Positions 1-10,619 of a stretch of 64,000 bases of DNA are shown piece after piece (position 1 is the stretch's first letter; each line of letters opens with the position of its first letter). Under the pieces are notes generated by a model. The model had not been told where the DNA came from. It saw nothing but the letters and a program-made list of their open reading frames with translations, and did not search any database. The position numbers and the translations under genes were made by a program. This DNA comes from Alphaproteobacteria bacterium (GTDB lineage Bacteria; Pseudomonadota; Alphaproteobacteria; Rhizobiales; Xanthobacteraceae), in assembly GCA_037200445.1 (NCBI GenBank), contig JBBCGH010000001.1, positions 930,001 through 994,000 of the forward strand, given 5' to 3'.

Positions 1-1079
1 GCGAATGTCATTCTCGGGCGAGCCGATGAAGATGTGCATCATCTCGGTCGCACCGATGCCGTCGAGGATCTTCAGCCCCGTCGCCTTGTGCCACGCGTCG
101 TAGGTGACCTTGAGCAGCGCCTCGCCGGCGGAAACGCACCTGCGCAGCGAGGAGATATCGTGGTCGCCAAGTTTCGGCAGCATCGCGCGGTAGGCAGTCG
201 GCGCCGTGAAGCAGATCGTGGCTTTGTATTTGGCGATCGCCGGCAGCAGCACGTCCGGGGGCGCCGCCTCGAGCTGGATCGACGTCGCGCCGATGCGGAA
301 CGGGAACAGCACGTGGCCGCCGAGCCCGAACGTGAAGGCGAGGGGAGGCGAGCCGACGAAGCGGTCGTCGCGGTTTGGCTGCAGCACGTATTTCGAGTAG
401 CTGTCCGCGCTCGCCAGCATGTCGCGCTGGAAATGCATCGTGCCCTTCGGCTGGCCGGTGGTGCCGGAGGTGAACGCGATCAGGCAGACATCGTCGCTCG
501 CGGTGTCGCAGGCGGTGAAATTCCCATAGCCCCGTCGCGCCATCAGGTCTTCGAGTTGGCCCTCACCCCAATAGACGATGCGCTCGAGGTCACGCGCGAG
601 CGGCTTTGTTTTCTCCATCTCGTCGAACAATCGCGTGTCGCACAGCGCGAGCTTGATTCTGGCCTTCGTCACCGCGTACGACAGCTCCTTGGCGCGCAGC
701 AGCGGCATGGTGGCGACGGCGACGCCGCCAGCCTTGATGATCGCCAGATGGCAGGCGATCGCCATCGGCGAGTTCGGCGCGCGCAACAGCACGCGGTTGC
801 CCGGCACCAGCCCGAGGTCGCGCGTCAGCACATTGGCGATGCGGTTGATGCGTTCGGCAAGCTGCGCGTAGGTCCAGGTCTCGTAGGGCGACACGATCGC
901 GATACGGTCGCCGTCGCCGGCTTTGACCCACTTGTCGACAAATTCGGTCACGCAATTGAGCCGCTCCGGATATTGCAGCTCCGGCAGCGTGAACTTGAAC
1001 TGCGGCCACTGATCGCGCGGCGGCAGGTTGTCACGCGCGAAAGTATCGACATGTCCCGATCGGATCATGGCGGTCTCCA

Positions 1080-1083
<4 letters not shown>
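1..1083 (-). CDS. Benzoate/2-aminobenzoate-CoA ligase family protein (partial, C-terminus off the window)
   Basis: This is an ATP-dependent acyl-CoA synthetase of the ANL family that would activate an aromatic acid to its CoA thioester in the cytoplasm. The N-terminal 361 residues are visible; the frame stays open to base 1. The P-loop [11 protein letters not shown] and the later [14 protein letters not shown] region are typical of benzoate/aminobenzoate-CoA ligases. The ATG overlaps the TGA of the upstream acyl-CoA dehydrogenase in an ATGA, so it is the last visible gene of a five-gene coupled operon. The start could also be ATG 1080 or ATG 1068. The substrate (2-aminobenzoate or salicylate) is inferred from the divergent monooxygenase/reductase gene. 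Confidence 0.85.
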
Positions 1084-2270
<1,187 letters not shown>

Positions 2271-3101
2271 CTAGTTGCCCTCGAACACCGGCTTCTGCTT
2301 CGCGGCGAACGCCCGATAGGCACGCGCGAAGTCTTCCGTTTTCATGCACAGCGCCTGCGCGACCGCTTCCGCCTCGATCGCCTGCTCGACGGACATCGCC
2401 CATTCCATCTCGAGCATTCGCTTGGTCATGGCGTTGGCGAAGGTCGGGCCGTCCGCGAGTTCCTTCGCGAGCTTTGTTGCCTCCGCGAGCATGACTTCCG
2501 GCGCGACAACACGATTGAAGAAGCCCCAGCGCTCGGCTTCCTCGCCGCTCATCACGCGGCCGGTGTAGAGCAGCTCGCTCGCGCGGCCTTGCCCGATGAT
2601 GCGCGGCAGGATCGCGCAGGCGCCCATGTCGCAGCCGGCCAAGCCCACGCGGTTGAACAGAAACGCGACCTTGGCCTTCGCGGTGCCGATCCGCAGGTCG
2701 GAGGCCATGGCGAGGATCGCGCCCGCGCCCGCGCACGCGCCATCGATCGCCGCGACGATCGGCTGCGGGCACTGGCGCATCGCCTTCACGGCCTCGCCGG
2801 TCATGCGAGTGAATTCGAGCAGCTCGACCGTGTTCATCTCGACGAGTGGGCCGATGATCTCGAACACGTCGCCGCCGGAGCAAAAGTTGCCGCCTTCGCC
2901 GGTGATGACGAAGGCCTTCACCTGCTTGTCCTTCGCGGCGGCGCGGAAAATGTTCGCGATCTCGGCGTAGCTCTCGAAGGTGAGTGGGTTCTTCTTGTCG
3001 GGCCGGTTGAGCGTCAGCGTCGCGACCTTGCCGTCGACCGAGAGGCGAACGTGCTGCGCGCGGTACCTGTTGAGCGGCAGCGTGACCGAGTTGGCGCTCA
3101 T
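2271..3101 (-). CDS. Enoyl-CoA hydratase/isomerase family protein
   Basis: A 276-residue crotonase-fold protein. The oxyanion-hole segments are visible as [12 protein letters not shown] and [20 protein letters not shown]. The family hydrates or isomerises enoyl-CoA, and some members open rings. Start ATG 3101 overlaps the MarR stop by four bases (ATGA), and the stop abuts the dehydrogenase ATG, so it belongs to the coupled operon. A role in beta-oxidation-like ring cleavage of a hydroaromatic CoA ester is inferred from its neighbours and not readable from the sequence alone. Confidence 0.9.
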   Translation of the reverse strand: MSANSVTLPLNRYRAQHVRLSVDGKVATLTLNRPDKKNPLTFESYAEIANIFRAAAKDKQVKAFVITGEGGNFCSGGDVFEIIGPLVEMNTVELLEFTRMTGEAVKAMRQCPQPIVAAIDGACAGAGAILAMASDLRIGTAKAKVAFLFNRVGLAGCDMGACAILPRIIGQGRASELLYTGRVMSGEEAERWGFFNRVVAPEVMLAEATKLAKELADGPTFANAMTKRMLEMEWAMSVEQAIEAEAVAQALCMKTEDFARAYRAFAAKQKPVFEGN

Positions 3102-3610
3102 TTGCCGCCTCCGTTCACGACGTTGCGTGCGGAGGCTTTGCTTTTCGCCAGCAGCGCCATGAGCTGCTCGATATCGGCTGCATCGAGTCCCGAAAAAATC
3201 TGCGCGATCCAGTTCTCATGGGTGCGCGCCATCGTCCGAAAGGCGCGGCGCCCTTCGGCCGTGAGGCTCACGATCTGGGCGCGGCGATCGTTCGGCGAGG
3301 CGCGGCGATCGAGCAGGCCCTGCTCGACAAGCCGCTCGGCGAGTCCCGTGACGTTGCCGTTCGACACCATCATACGCTGGGACAATTCGCCCAGCGTCAT
3401 CCCGTTCGGCGCTTTGTCGAGCTGCGCCATCAGGTCGAAGCGCGGCAGCGTCACGTCGAACTCGTCGCGCAGGCGGCGGCGCACCTCGCCTTCGATTAAG
3501 GTGGTGCAGGTGAGCAGCCGCAGCCAGAGCCGCAGCTCCGCCTCATGGTCGGCCGGGCGTTCGGCGACCTTGGTTTCAGCGTCGAGCGGGATGGTGGTGG
3601 CGTCGTCCAT
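3098..3610 (-). CDS. MarR family transcriptional regulator
   Basis: A 170-residue winged-helix regulator. The open frame runs further upstream, but ATG 3610 ([12 protein letters not shown]) is chosen because it overlaps the SDR stop as TGATG and gives the normal family length. The DNA-binding helices are seen in [26 protein letters not shown] and the wing in [19 protein letters not shown]. MarR proteins often sense an aromatic acid or its CoA ester and bind palindromes as dimers. Being inside the catabolic operon, it probably autoregulates through the palindromes at 4398-4419 and 4452-4477. Confidence 0.9.
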   Translation of the reverse strand: MDDATTIPLDAETKVAERPADHEAELRLWLRLLTCTTLIEGEVRRRLRDEFDVTLPRFDLMAQLDKAPNGMTLGELSQRMMVSNGNVTGLAERLVEQGLLDRRASPNDRRAQIVSLTAEGRRAFRTMARTHENWIAQIFSGLDAADIEQLMALLAKSKASARNVVNGGGK

Positions 3611-4371
3611 CAGATCTCTCCGCCCGCCACGGTCAGCGTGGTGCCGGTGATCGCGCTTGCGCCGGGCGAGCAGAGGAACAGCACGGCGTCCGCAACCTCT
3701 TGCGGCGTTATCAGCCGGCCACCCGGCTTGTCCTTGAGCATGTCGGCGAGCGCCTGCTCGCGCGTGCGGCCGGTCTTGGCGATCACATGCTCGATGCCGC
3801 CCTGCACGAGGTCCGTGTCGGTATAGCCCGGGCACACCGCATTAACCGTGACGCCGCTCTTCACCGTCTCCTGCGCGAGTGCGCGCACGAAACCGACGAC
3901 GGCATGCTTGGCGGTGCAATAGGCCGTCACGTAGGCGTAACCCTTCAAGCCCGCGACCGAGGAGTTCACCACGATGCGGCCGAAGCCGCGTTTCGTCATG
4001 TCGCCGAGCACGGCGCGTGTCGCATAGACGACGCCCATCACGTTCAACTCAAACATCTCGCGGAATTGCGCTGAGGTGCCCTTCATGAACGGCACGCTCA
4101 CGCCGGTGCCCGCATTTGCGATCAGGATGTCGATGGGGCCACGCGCGGAGACGGCCTGCTTCACGGCCGCGTCGACCGCGGCTTCGTCGGTGACGTCCGC
4201 GATGACGTAACCCTTGGCGTCGCCGGCCGAGACCGTTTCCTTGAGGGCGGTTTCCTGCCGGCCGAGCACCGTGACGGTCGCGCCCGAGCCCGACAACACC
4301 TTCGCAATGGCGCGGCCAATGCCGCGTCCGCCGCCGGTTACCAGTGCATGCCGTCCGTCGAGGATCGCCAT
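3610..4371 (-). CDS. SDR family NAD(P)-dependent oxidoreductase
   Basis: A 253-residue classical short-chain dehydrogenase. The cofactor motif TGGGRGIG, the NAG motif IANAGTG, the catalytic Ser in VVNSSVAG and YCTAK are all present. It is the first gene of the leftward aromatic operon and likely oxidises a 3-hydroxyacyl-CoA intermediate, by analogy with the beta-oxidation genes behind it. Its start faces the divergent monooxygenase/reductase gene across a 293-base regulatory region. The function is assigned to the family; the substrate is inferred. Confidence 0.9.
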   Translation of the reverse strand: MAILDGRHALVTGGGRGIGRAIAKVLSGSGATVTVLGRQETALKETVSAGDAKGYVIADVTDEAAVDAAVKQAVSARGPIDILIANAGTGVSVPFMKGTSAQFREMFELNVMGVVYATRAVLGDMTKRGFGRIVVNSSVAGLKGYAYVTAYCTAKHAVVGFVRALAQETVKSGVTVNAVCPGYTDTDLVQGGIEHVIAKTGRTREQALADMLKDKPGGRLITPQEVADAVLFLCSPGASAITGTTLTVAGGEI

Positions 4372-4397
4372 AACGATATCGATTCCATCGAGGTTGA

Positions 4398-4419
4398 GAT
4401 ACTTTAGGCTTCAAATTTC
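4398..4419. promoter_or_regulatory. Imperfect palindrome, candidate MarR operator (site 1)
   Basis: The site begins GATACTTTAGGCTTCAAAT and lies 27 bases upstream of the SDR start. It matches the site at 13193-13214 at 18 of 22 positions but is less symmetric, with about 7 of 11 paired positions. A repressor bound here would block the leftward operon. Confidence 0.5.
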
Positions 4420-4451
4420 TAAGCTTCAAGTAGTTCGGAGGCCTTGCGCAG

Positions 4452-4477
4452 AAATTATTTTAAGCTTAAAGTAATTT
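4452..4477. promoter_or_regulatory. Near-perfect 26-bp palindrome, candidate MarR operator (site 2)
   Basis: Thirteen-base arms AAATTATTTTAAG and CTTAAAGTAATTT differ at a single pair. The core TTTAAGCTTAAA is perfectly symmetric. The site lies between the two divergent genes and shares ACTTTAAG with sites 4398-4419 and 13193-13214. The MarR protein at 3098-3610 is the obvious candidate ligand. Confidence 0.65.
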
Positions 4478-4594
4478 TGGGAAGCGGGACCCTCGGGTGC
4501 CGCGTCACGGAGTAGCGTAAGGCGTCAGGAAGGCCCGTCTCGGCTGGTGAACCGGGAGGGGATCGGGCTTTCCGTTCGGCCCCTTGAGCAGAGC

Positions 4595-4633
4595 GGCGCC
4601 AGGAAAAGTGGCACCGGTTTTCCGTCCGGCGCC
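4595..4633. repeat. Hairpin repeat, divergent copy of the AAAAGTGG/ACCGGTTTT family
   Basis: Outer arms GGCGCC and GGCGCC enclose a core with GGAAAAGTGG and ACCGGTTTTCC. The core matches the repeats at 25192, 31511, 35272, 51685, 52895 and 54044, but here the outer GCATGATC stem is replaced by GGCGCC. It lies in the 5' region of the monooxygenase/reductase gene. Confidence 0.55.
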
Positions 4634-4664
4634 GCGATCAGAGAGAGCCTTGCAGAGGCGCCTC

Positions 4665-7007
4665 ATGAAAGTCGACATCATCGGCGGCGGCCCCGGCGGG
4701 CTCTACTTCGCGATCCTTGCGAAGAAAGCCTGGCCCGCGATGCGCATCACAGTCTACGAACGCAACCGGGCCGACGATACCTTCGGCTTCGGCGTTGTCT
4801 TCTCCGACGAGACGCTCGAGACGTTCGAGAAATACGATCTCGAGAGCTATCGCGCCATCACGGCGAACTTCGCCTACTGGGACGACATCGAAATTCATTT
4901 CAAAGGCACGGTGCACCGCATCGGCGGCAACGGCTTCTGCGGCTGTGCGCGCGTCACGCTGCTGAAGCTTCTGCACGAGCGCGCTCGCGCGCTTGGCGTC
5001 GAGCTGAAATTCCAGACCGAGATCGACCCCGCGGCGCATCGCGACGCCGACCTCGTTGTCGCGGCCGACGGCATCAACTCGCGCATCCGCGCACAGCACG
5101 CGGATGTGTTCCTTCCCGAGACCGATCTGCGCCCGAACAAGTTCGCCTGGATGGGCTCGACGCGCCCGTTCGACGCCTTCACATTCTTCTTCCGCGAGAC
5201 CGAGCACGGCATCTTCATCGCACACTGCTACCAGTACGAGCCCGGCCAATCGACCTGGGTGATGGAGACCGACCCGGAGACATTCGCGCGCGCTGGCCTC
5301 GACAAGCTCGATGAGGTTCAATCCGCGAAATTCCTCGAAGGCGTATTCGCCGAGGAACTTGCCGGCCACAGGCTAACCGTCAACCGCTCGCTCTGGCGCA
5401 GCTTCCCCACCATTCGCTGCGAGAAATGGACGCACGACAACATCGTGCTGATCGGCGACGCCAAGGCGACCGCACACTTTTCGATCGGCTCCGGCACCAA
5501 GCTCGCGATGGAAGACGCGATCGCGCTGTTCAATGCATTCAAGGCAACCAGCGGCGACAACGTGAAGCGCGCACTCGCGCACTACGAGACCGAGCGGCGC
5601 CTCGAAGTCGAGAAGACCCAGCACTCTGCCGACGTGTCGCTGGTCTGGTTCGAGCACGTGCGCCGCTTCTGGGACATGGACCCGCGGCGCTTCGCATTCG
5701 GGCTGATGACGCGCTCCAAGGCGATCACCTACGACAACCTCGCGCTGCGCGCCCCGGAGTTCGTTTCCGAGATCGACAAGCTGGTGGCGGACGATGTGCG
5801 CCGGCAAGGCTTCGAGGTGGATGTCATCAAACCGGCCGTGCCGATGTTCCAGCCGTTTCGATTGCGCGGCGTGATGCTCGCGAATCGCGTGGTCGTCTCG
5901 CCGATGGATCAATACTCCGCGGTCGACGGCATGCCGACCGACTGGCATCTCGTGCACCTCGGCAGCCGCGCGACCGGCGGCGCGGGGCTCGTCTTCACCG
6001 AGATGGTCTGCGTCTCGGCCGACGCGCGCATCACGCTGGGCTGCACCGGTATGTACACCGACGCGCAGGAGGCGGCCTACAAACGCATCGCCGATTTCGT
6101 GCACGCAAATTCGGCGGCAAAATTCTGCCTCCAGCTTGGGCATGCGGGCCGCAAGGGCGCCACCAAGTTGATGTGGGAGGGCATGGACCAGCCGCTGCCC
6201 GTAGGGGGCTGGCCGGTCATTTCGGCGTCGCCGATTCCGTACTACCCGAACAGCCAGGTGCCGCGCGAGATGACGCGGGCCGACATGGATAAGGTGATCG
6301 CGGACTTCGTGCAGGCCGCGGAGCGCGGCCAGCGTGCGGGCTTCGACATGCTCGAACTGCACTGCGCTCACGGTTATCTGCTGGCGAGCTTCATCTCACC
6401 ACTCACCAACAAACGTACCGACGAATACGGCGGCTCACTGGAAAACCGGCTGCGTTTCCCGCTGGAAGTCTTCCGCGCGCTGCGCAAGGCCTGGCCGGAC
6501 GAGAAACCGATGTCGGTGCGTATCTCGGCGACCGACTGGGAGGAGGGCGGCTTGACGGGCGACGATGCCGTGGAGGTGGCACGGGCCTTCGCGCAAGCCG
6601 GCTGCGACCTGATCGACGTGTCGACTGGGCAGACGACGCCCGACGCCGAGCCGGTCTACGGCCGCATGTTCCAGACGCCATTCTCCGATCAAATCCGCAA
6701 CGATGCCGGCATCGCCACCATGTGCGTCGGCGCCATCACTTCCGCCGATCAAATCAACACGATCATCGCGGCCGGACGTGCCGATCTCGTGGCGCTGGCG
6801 CGGCCGCACCTGGTCGATCCGTTCTTCACCATGAAGGCTGCCGCCTGGTACGGCGCAACCGACATCCATTGCCCGCCGCAATATCTCGCCGGGCGCGATC
6901 AGATTTTCCGCAACAGCGTGCGCGACCGCGCCGATCTCACGGAGCTCAGGCGCAAGGCAAAGCCGAAGGGCCATTCCACATCCGGCTGGAAGCAGGCCGC
7001 CGAGTAG
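4665..7007 (+). CDS. Bifunctional aminobenzoyl-CoA monooxygenase/reductase (salicylyl-CoA 5-hydroxylase/oxidoreductase type)
   Basis: A 780-residue fusion. Residues 1-390 are a FAD monooxygenase: GGGPGG at 7-12, [12 protein letters not shown], and [16 protein letters not shown]. From about residue 394 an old-yellow-enzyme NADH:flavin oxidoreductase domain begins ([20 protein letters not shown]), with [14 protein letters not shown] near 565 and YGGSLENR. This architecture is that of Azoarcus 2-aminobenzoyl-CoA monooxygenase/reductase, which hydroxylates and then reduces the aromatic CoA ester. ATG 4665 is preferred over upstream starts because AGAGG lies six bases before it. It diverges from the ligase/beta-oxidation operon. 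Whether the native substrate is 2-aminobenzoyl-CoA or salicylyl-CoA cannot be told from sequence. Confidence 0.9.
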   Translation: MKVDIIGGGPGGLYFAILAKKAWPAMRITVYERNRADDTFGFGVVFSDETLETFEKYDLESYRAITANFAYWDDIEIHFKGTVHRIGGNGFCGCARVTLLKLLHERARALGVELKFQTEIDPAAHRDADLVVAADGINSRIRAQHADVFLPETDLRPNKFAWMGSTRPFDAFTFFFRETEHGIFIAHCYQYEPGQSTWVMETDPETFARAGLDKLDEVQSAKFLEGVFAEELAGHRLTVNRSLWRSFPTIRCEKWTHDNIVLIGDAKATAHFSIGSGTKLAMEDAIALFNAFKATSGDNVKRALAHYETERRLEVEKTQHSADVSLVWFEHVRRFWDMDPRRFAFGLMTRSKAITYDNLALRAPEFVSEIDKLVADDVRRQGFEVDVIKPAVPMFQPFRLRGVMLANRVVVSPMDQYSAVDGMPTDWHLVHLGSRATGGAGLVFTEMVCVSADARITLGCTGMYTDAQEAAYKRIADFVHANSAAKFCLQLGHAGRKGATKLMWEGMDQPLPVGGWPVISASPIPYYPNSQVPREMTRADMDKVIADFVQAAERGQRAGFDMLELHCAHGYLLASFISPLTNKRTDEYGGSLENRLRFPLEVFRALRKAWPDEKPMSVRISATDWEEGGLTGDDAVEVARAFAQAGCDLIDVSTGQTTPDAEPVYGRMFQTPFSDQIRNDAGIATMCVGAITSADQINTIIAAGRADLVALARPHLVDPFFTMKAAAWYGATDIHCPPQYLAGRDQIFRNSVRDRADLTELRRKAKPKGHSTSGWKQAAE

Positions 7008-7022
7008 TTTCTACTCCCCAGC

Positions 7023-8189
7023 ATGAATGATACATCGGATCATTCCTCGCGCGACCGTCACTTGTTCGGGCCTGGCCCGAAACGCATCCTGTCGCTCGAT
7101 GGCGGCGGCGTGCGCGGCGTCATCTCGGTTGCGTTTCTTGAACGGATCGAAGCTGTCCTGAAGGAGCAGAGCGGTGGCGGATTGCTCAGCGACTGGTTCG
7201 ACCTGATCGGTGGAACGTCGACCGGCGCGATTGTCGGCTGCGCACTGGCACTCGGGAAAACGACGCAAGAGCTGCGCGACATCTACCACCGGCTTGCGCC
7301 AAGGGCCTTTAAACGCTCGTTGCGTGTCCCGCTGTTTCAGGCGAAGTTCAACGCAACCGGCCTGCGACGCGAGATTGCCGCCATCATCGGTGACCGGACA
7401 CTCGACACGCCTGATCTGCGCACCGGATATGCGTTGATGACGAAGCGCATGGACACCGGCAGCCCCTGGATCTTGTCGAACAACCCCCGCGCGCCCTACT
7501 GGGAAAGTCCGCCTGAGAAGACTTTCATCGGCAATCGCCACTATCTTCTCGCGAATCTCGTGCGCGCCAGCACGGCCGCCCCTACGTTTTTCGAGCCGGA
7601 GTCGATCCGCATCACGGACGACGACACAGGCCTCTTCGTCGATGGCGGAGTCTCGCCGTACAACAACCCCGCGCTGGCGCTGCTCATGATGGCGCGCCTC
7701 GCCGCTTACGGGCTGAATTGGGAAACGGGCCTCGGCAAGCTTACGGTGGTGTCGGTCGGCACTGGCCGCTTTCGTGCCGGTGTCGACAAGACGTCGGCGG
7801 TCCACACGCAGAATGTCACGCTTGCGTTGCACGCCTTGCTGAGCGTGATGGATGACATGAGCGCCCATGCGCTCGCCATGATGCAGTGGATGGGGGATTG
7901 TCCAACGCCGTGGCAGATCAACACGGAAATCCAGGATGCGCGAGACACTTTCCCCGGCGGACCGCTGTTCCGCTTCCTGCGCTATGACGTGCGGCTGGAG
8001 CATGGCTGGCTCGAGCAGAACCTCGATCTCAAACTGAGCGCGAAGGACCTTACGCGCGTCCGCCAGATGGACAATCCGGAGGCTATTCCGCTCGCCTACG
8101 AAATTGGACAGATGGCAGCCGAACGGCAGGTGAAGGCCGAGCATCTGCTCGCGGGCGCAGAGCCGCTCGAACGTGCCCGGATTCTGTAA
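7023..8189 (+). CDS. Patatin-like phospholipase family protein
   Basis: A 388-residue protein with a complete patatin active site: the glycine-rich DGGGVRG (26-32), nucleophile motif GTSTG with Ser66, and the catalytic Asp207 in VDGG. The family hydrolyses acyl esters of lipids. No signal peptide or membrane segment is evident, so it is probably cytoplasmic. It starts 15 bases after the monooxygenase/reductase stop and is likely co-transcribed with it. Its stop abuts the convergent livF stop with no intervening base. Its link to aromatic degradation is unexplained. Confidence 0.85.
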   Translation: MNDTSDHSSRDRHLFGPGPKRILSLDGGGVRGVISVAFLERIEAVLKEQSGGGLLSDWFDLIGGTSTGAIVGCALALGKTTQELRDIYHRLAPRAFKRSLRVPLFQAKFNATGLRREIAAIIGDRTLDTPDLRTGYALMTKRMDTGSPWILSNNPRAPYWESPPEKTFIGNRHYLLANLVRASTAAPTFFEPESIRITDDDTGLFVDGGVSPYNNPALALLMMARLAAYGLNWETGLGKLTVVSVGTGRFRAGVDKTSAVHTQNVTLALHALLSVMDDMSAHALAMMQWMGDCPTPWQINTEIQDARDTFPGGPLFRFLRYDVRLEHGWLEQNLDLKLSAKDLTRVRQMDNPEAIPLAYEIGQMAAERQVKAEHLLAGAEPLERARIL

Positions 8190-8888
8190 CTAGACCTGCA
8201 GATAGCGCGTACGCACGCTTGGATCGGCTGCAAGCGCCGCCGACGTGCCGGTCCATACCGTGTGGCCTCTCTCGATCACCACGTGGCGATCCGCAATTCT
8301 CGCGAGTGCATCGAGATGCTTGTCGACCAGCAGGATCGCCTGGCCCTCGCGCTTGAGCCGCGCGAGGCACCCCCAGATCTCGGTGCGGATCAGCGGTGCG
8401 AGCCCTTCGGTCGCCTCGTCGAGGATCAGCAGCTTGGGATTCGTCATCAGCGCACGGCCGATCGCCAACATCTGCTGCTCGCCGCCCGAGAGCTGATTGC
8501 CCATGTTGGCGCGCCGCTCGGCGAGGCGCGGGAAGAACTCGTAGACGCGCGGCAGCGTCCAGTGCGAACCGTGGCGGGCGGTCGCCGTCGCGACCAGATT
8601 TTCCTCGACCGAAAGCGTCGGAAAGATCTGCCGTCCCTCAGGCACGAGGCCAAGGCCGCGTTGCGCGATGCGATAGGGCGGGCGGCCGAGCAAGGCTTCG
8701 CCATCGAATTTGGCCGCGCCGCCCCGAGCGGGCAGCAGCCCCATCAGCGTGCGGATCGTCGTGGTCTTGCCCATGCCGTTGCGGCCGAGCAGGGTGACGA
8801 CCTCGCCCGCGCCGACCGCGAAGGTCACGTCGAACAGCACCTGCGCGGGACCATAGCCGGCGGCGAGATTTGTAACCGTCAGCATCAT
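8190..8888 (-). CDS. livF: HAAT-family ABC transporter ATP-binding protein, LivF type
   Basis: A 232-residue ATPase with Walker A GRNGMGKTT, signature LSGGEQQMLAIGRAL and Walker B LLILDEATEGLAP. The H-loop region reads LLVDKHLDA, so Lys-His replaces the more usual Glu-His. It energises inner-membrane import together with LivG and LivHM. The start overlaps livG by four bases. It is the last gene of the leftward operon that begins with the binding protein at 12948. Import of an aromatic or dicarboxylic acid is inferred from the neighbouring aromatic cluster. Confidence 0.93.
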   Translation of the reverse strand: MMLTVTNLAAGYGPAQVLFDVTFAVGAGEVVTLLGRNGMGKTTTIRTLMGLLPARGGAAKFDGEALLGRPPYRIAQRGLGLVPEGRQIFPTLSVEENLVATATARHGSHWTLPRVYEFFPRLAERRANMGNQLSGGEQQMLAIGRALMTNPKLLILDEATEGLAPLIRTEIWGCLARLKREGQAILLVDKHLDALARIADRHVVIERGHTVWTGTSAALAADPSVRTRYLQV

Positions 8889-9637
8889 TCCATCTCATCG
8901 CCCAGATACGCCGCCACCACCTGCGGATCGGCCCGCACCTCATCGGGCTTGCCGCTCGCGAGAATGCGGCCGTAGATGAGCACCGAAATACGGTCGGCGA
9001 GCGCGAACACGGCGGTCATGTCGTGCTCGACCAGCACCATTGGGAAGCGCCCCTTGAGCGAGCGCAGCACCGCAACCAGCCGGTCGGTCTCATCCCGGCC
9101 GGTCCCGGCCATCGGTTCGTCGAGCAGCAGCAGCTTCGGCTCCATCGCGATCGCGATCGCAAGCTCGAGCGCACGTTTCTCGCCGTGAGAGAGTTCAGCA
9201 GCCGGAACAGAAGCACGATCGGCAAGTCCGACCTGGGCGAGCGCCGCGAGCGCGGGTGAATTCAGGTCGGCCTCGTCGGCCGCCCTCCCGAAAAAGCGGA
9301 AGCTCGAACCGTGCCGCGCCTGCACGGCGAGTGCGACGTTTTCCAGCACCGAGAAGCGCGGCAGGATCGAGGTGATCTGGAACGAACGGGCCAATCCGCG
9401 TCCGGCGCGCAGATGAATCGGCAGGGCGGTGATGTCCTCGCCGGCAAATGCAATGCGCCCGGAATCGGGTGCGAGCAGGCCCGAGATCTGGTTGATCAAT
9501 GTGGTCTTGCCGGCGCCGTTCGGCCCGATGACGGCATGCAGCTCGCCGGGATGCACATCGAGCGTCACGTCGTCGGTCACGCGCAGGCCGCCGAAGTTCT
9601 TGCTCAGGCTCTCGATGCGCAGCACGGGATCACCCAC
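8885..9637 (-). CDS. livG: HAAT-family ABC transporter ATP-binding protein, LivG type
   Basis: A 250-residue ATPase with Walker A GPNGAGKTT, signature ELSHGEKRALELAIAIA and Walker B LLLLDEPMAG. The LSHGE form of the signature and a C-terminal AYLGDEME are typical of LivG proteins. The start is a GTG at 9637 that overlaps the end of livM by eight bases, and the stop overlaps livF by four. It forms a heterodimeric ATPase with LivF in the cytoplasm. Confidence 0.93.
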   Translation of the reverse strand: MGDPVLRIESLSKNFGGLRVTDDVTLDVHPGELHAVIGPNGAGKTTLINQISGLLAPDSGRIAFAGEDITALPIHLRAGRGLARSFQITSILPRFSVLENVALAVQARHGSSFRFFGRAADEADLNSPALAALAQVGLADRASVPAAELSHGEKRALELAIAIAMEPKLLLLDEPMAGTGRDETDRLVAVLRSLKGRFPMVLVEHDMTAVFALADRISVLIYGRILASGKPDEVRADPQVVAAYLGDEME

Positions 9638-10619
9638 GGAGCATCCCCCGCAATCTTGTCCCCACGCCGATCAGCCCGCCGCGCGCGAACACCGCGACCA
9701 GCACGAGCAGCGGCCCGAAGATCACCTTCCAGTGCTCGGTCAGCCCCGACAGCCATTCTTCGGTGAGCAGGAATGCGGCCGCCCCAACGATCGCACCGTT
9801 GAGCGTGCCCATGCCGCCGAGGATGACCATGATGAGCAGGTCGCCCGAGCGCTGCCACGACATGAACGCGGGGCTGACGAAGTCGGTCGCATTGCCGAGC
9901 AGGAAACCGGCGAGGCCCGCCAGCATGCCGGCGATCACGTACATCACGAGCTGGAAGCGATAGACCTCGAAGCCGATCGTACCCATGCGAGCCGCATTCT
10001 CGCGCGCACCGCGGTAGACCCGTCCGAACCGCGAGGCGATCAGCGCACGGCAAAGCAGATAGGCGCCGATGAGACAGGCGAGGCAGACGTAGTAGAGCGC
10101 GCGGTCGTTCGCGAGAATGGGAGAGCCCGCAAGTGTGGAGCGCACCCGGATGGTCAGGCCGTCGTCGCCGCCATAGGGCGCGAGCGAGGTCGCGATGAAG
10201 AAGGCCATCTGGCTGAACGCCAGCGTGATCATGATGAAGTAGGCGCCTTTGGTACGCAGGCAGACGATTCCGGTCACCCACGCGAACAGCGCCGAGACGG
10301 CGAGCGCAACAGGGAGCGTGATCAGCGCGTCGTGGAGTCCATGCGCGCCGAGAATCCCGACCGCATAGGCGCCGAGCCCGATGAACGCCGCGTGCCCGAA
10401 CGAGATCAGCGCGCCGTAGCCGACCAGAAGATCGAGAGACAGCGCCGCGATCGCGAAGATCATCACGCGGGTGACGAGGCCGAGCACGTAGGCTTCGGCC
10501 TTGAACGCCGCAAAAAGAGGCAGCAGGGCGAAGGCCGCGAAGACAAGGATAGGCAGCGCGTTTCCGGCCAGCAGAGAGCGCCGCGGTGCGCCGCCGCGCG
10601 AAAGCGCAAGTTGGGCCAT
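9630..10619 (-). CDS. livM: HAAT-family ABC transporter permease, LivM type
   Basis: A 329-residue multispanning inner-membrane protein. The LivM hallmark LLVGYGALISFGHAAFIGLGAYA is present, followed by several hydrophobic segments. ATG 10619 is chosen because it overlaps the livH stop as TGATG and gives normal length; the open frame upstream is not LivM-like. It pairs with LivH to form the translocation pore. Confidence 0.92.
   Translation of the reverse strand: MAQLALSRGGAPRRSLLAGNALPILVFAAFALLPLFAAFKAEAYVLGLVTRVMIFAIAALSLDLLVGYGALISFGHAAFIGLGAYAVGILGAHGLHDALITLPVALAVSALFAWVTGIVCLRTKGAYFIMITLAFSQMAFFIATSLAPYGGDDGLTIRVRSTLAGSPILANDRALYYVCLACLIGAYLLCRALIASRFGRVYRGARENAARMGTIGFEVYRFQLVMYVIAGMLAGLAGFLLGNATDFVSPAFMSWQRSGDLLIMVILGGMGTLNGAIVGAAAFLLTEEWLSGLTEHWKVIFGPLLVLVAVFARGGLIGVGTRLRGMLRG

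Larger units (their letters stand above)
4372..4664. promoter_or_regulatory. Divergent control region of the aromatic-CoA genes
   Basis: This 293-base gap separates the SDR-MarR operon from the monooxygenase/reductase gene. It is locally AT-rich between 4398 and 4480, unlike the surrounding genes, and holds two related dyads plus a hairpin repeat at 4595-4633. No convincing -35/-10 pair could be assigned by eye. Both promoters are likely here and likely controlled by the neighbouring MarR protein. Confidence 0.65.

Noticed and set aside
3611-3835. Longer N-terminus for the MarR protein
   Set aside because: The 75 extra codons lie inside the SDR gene and are its shadow; ATG 3610 gives the family length.
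4584-4664. Longer N-terminus for the monooxygenase/reductase
   Set aside because: The extra 27 codons read through a hairpin repeat and lack family similarity; ATG 4665 has a proper ribosome-binding site and begins the FAD-binding fold.
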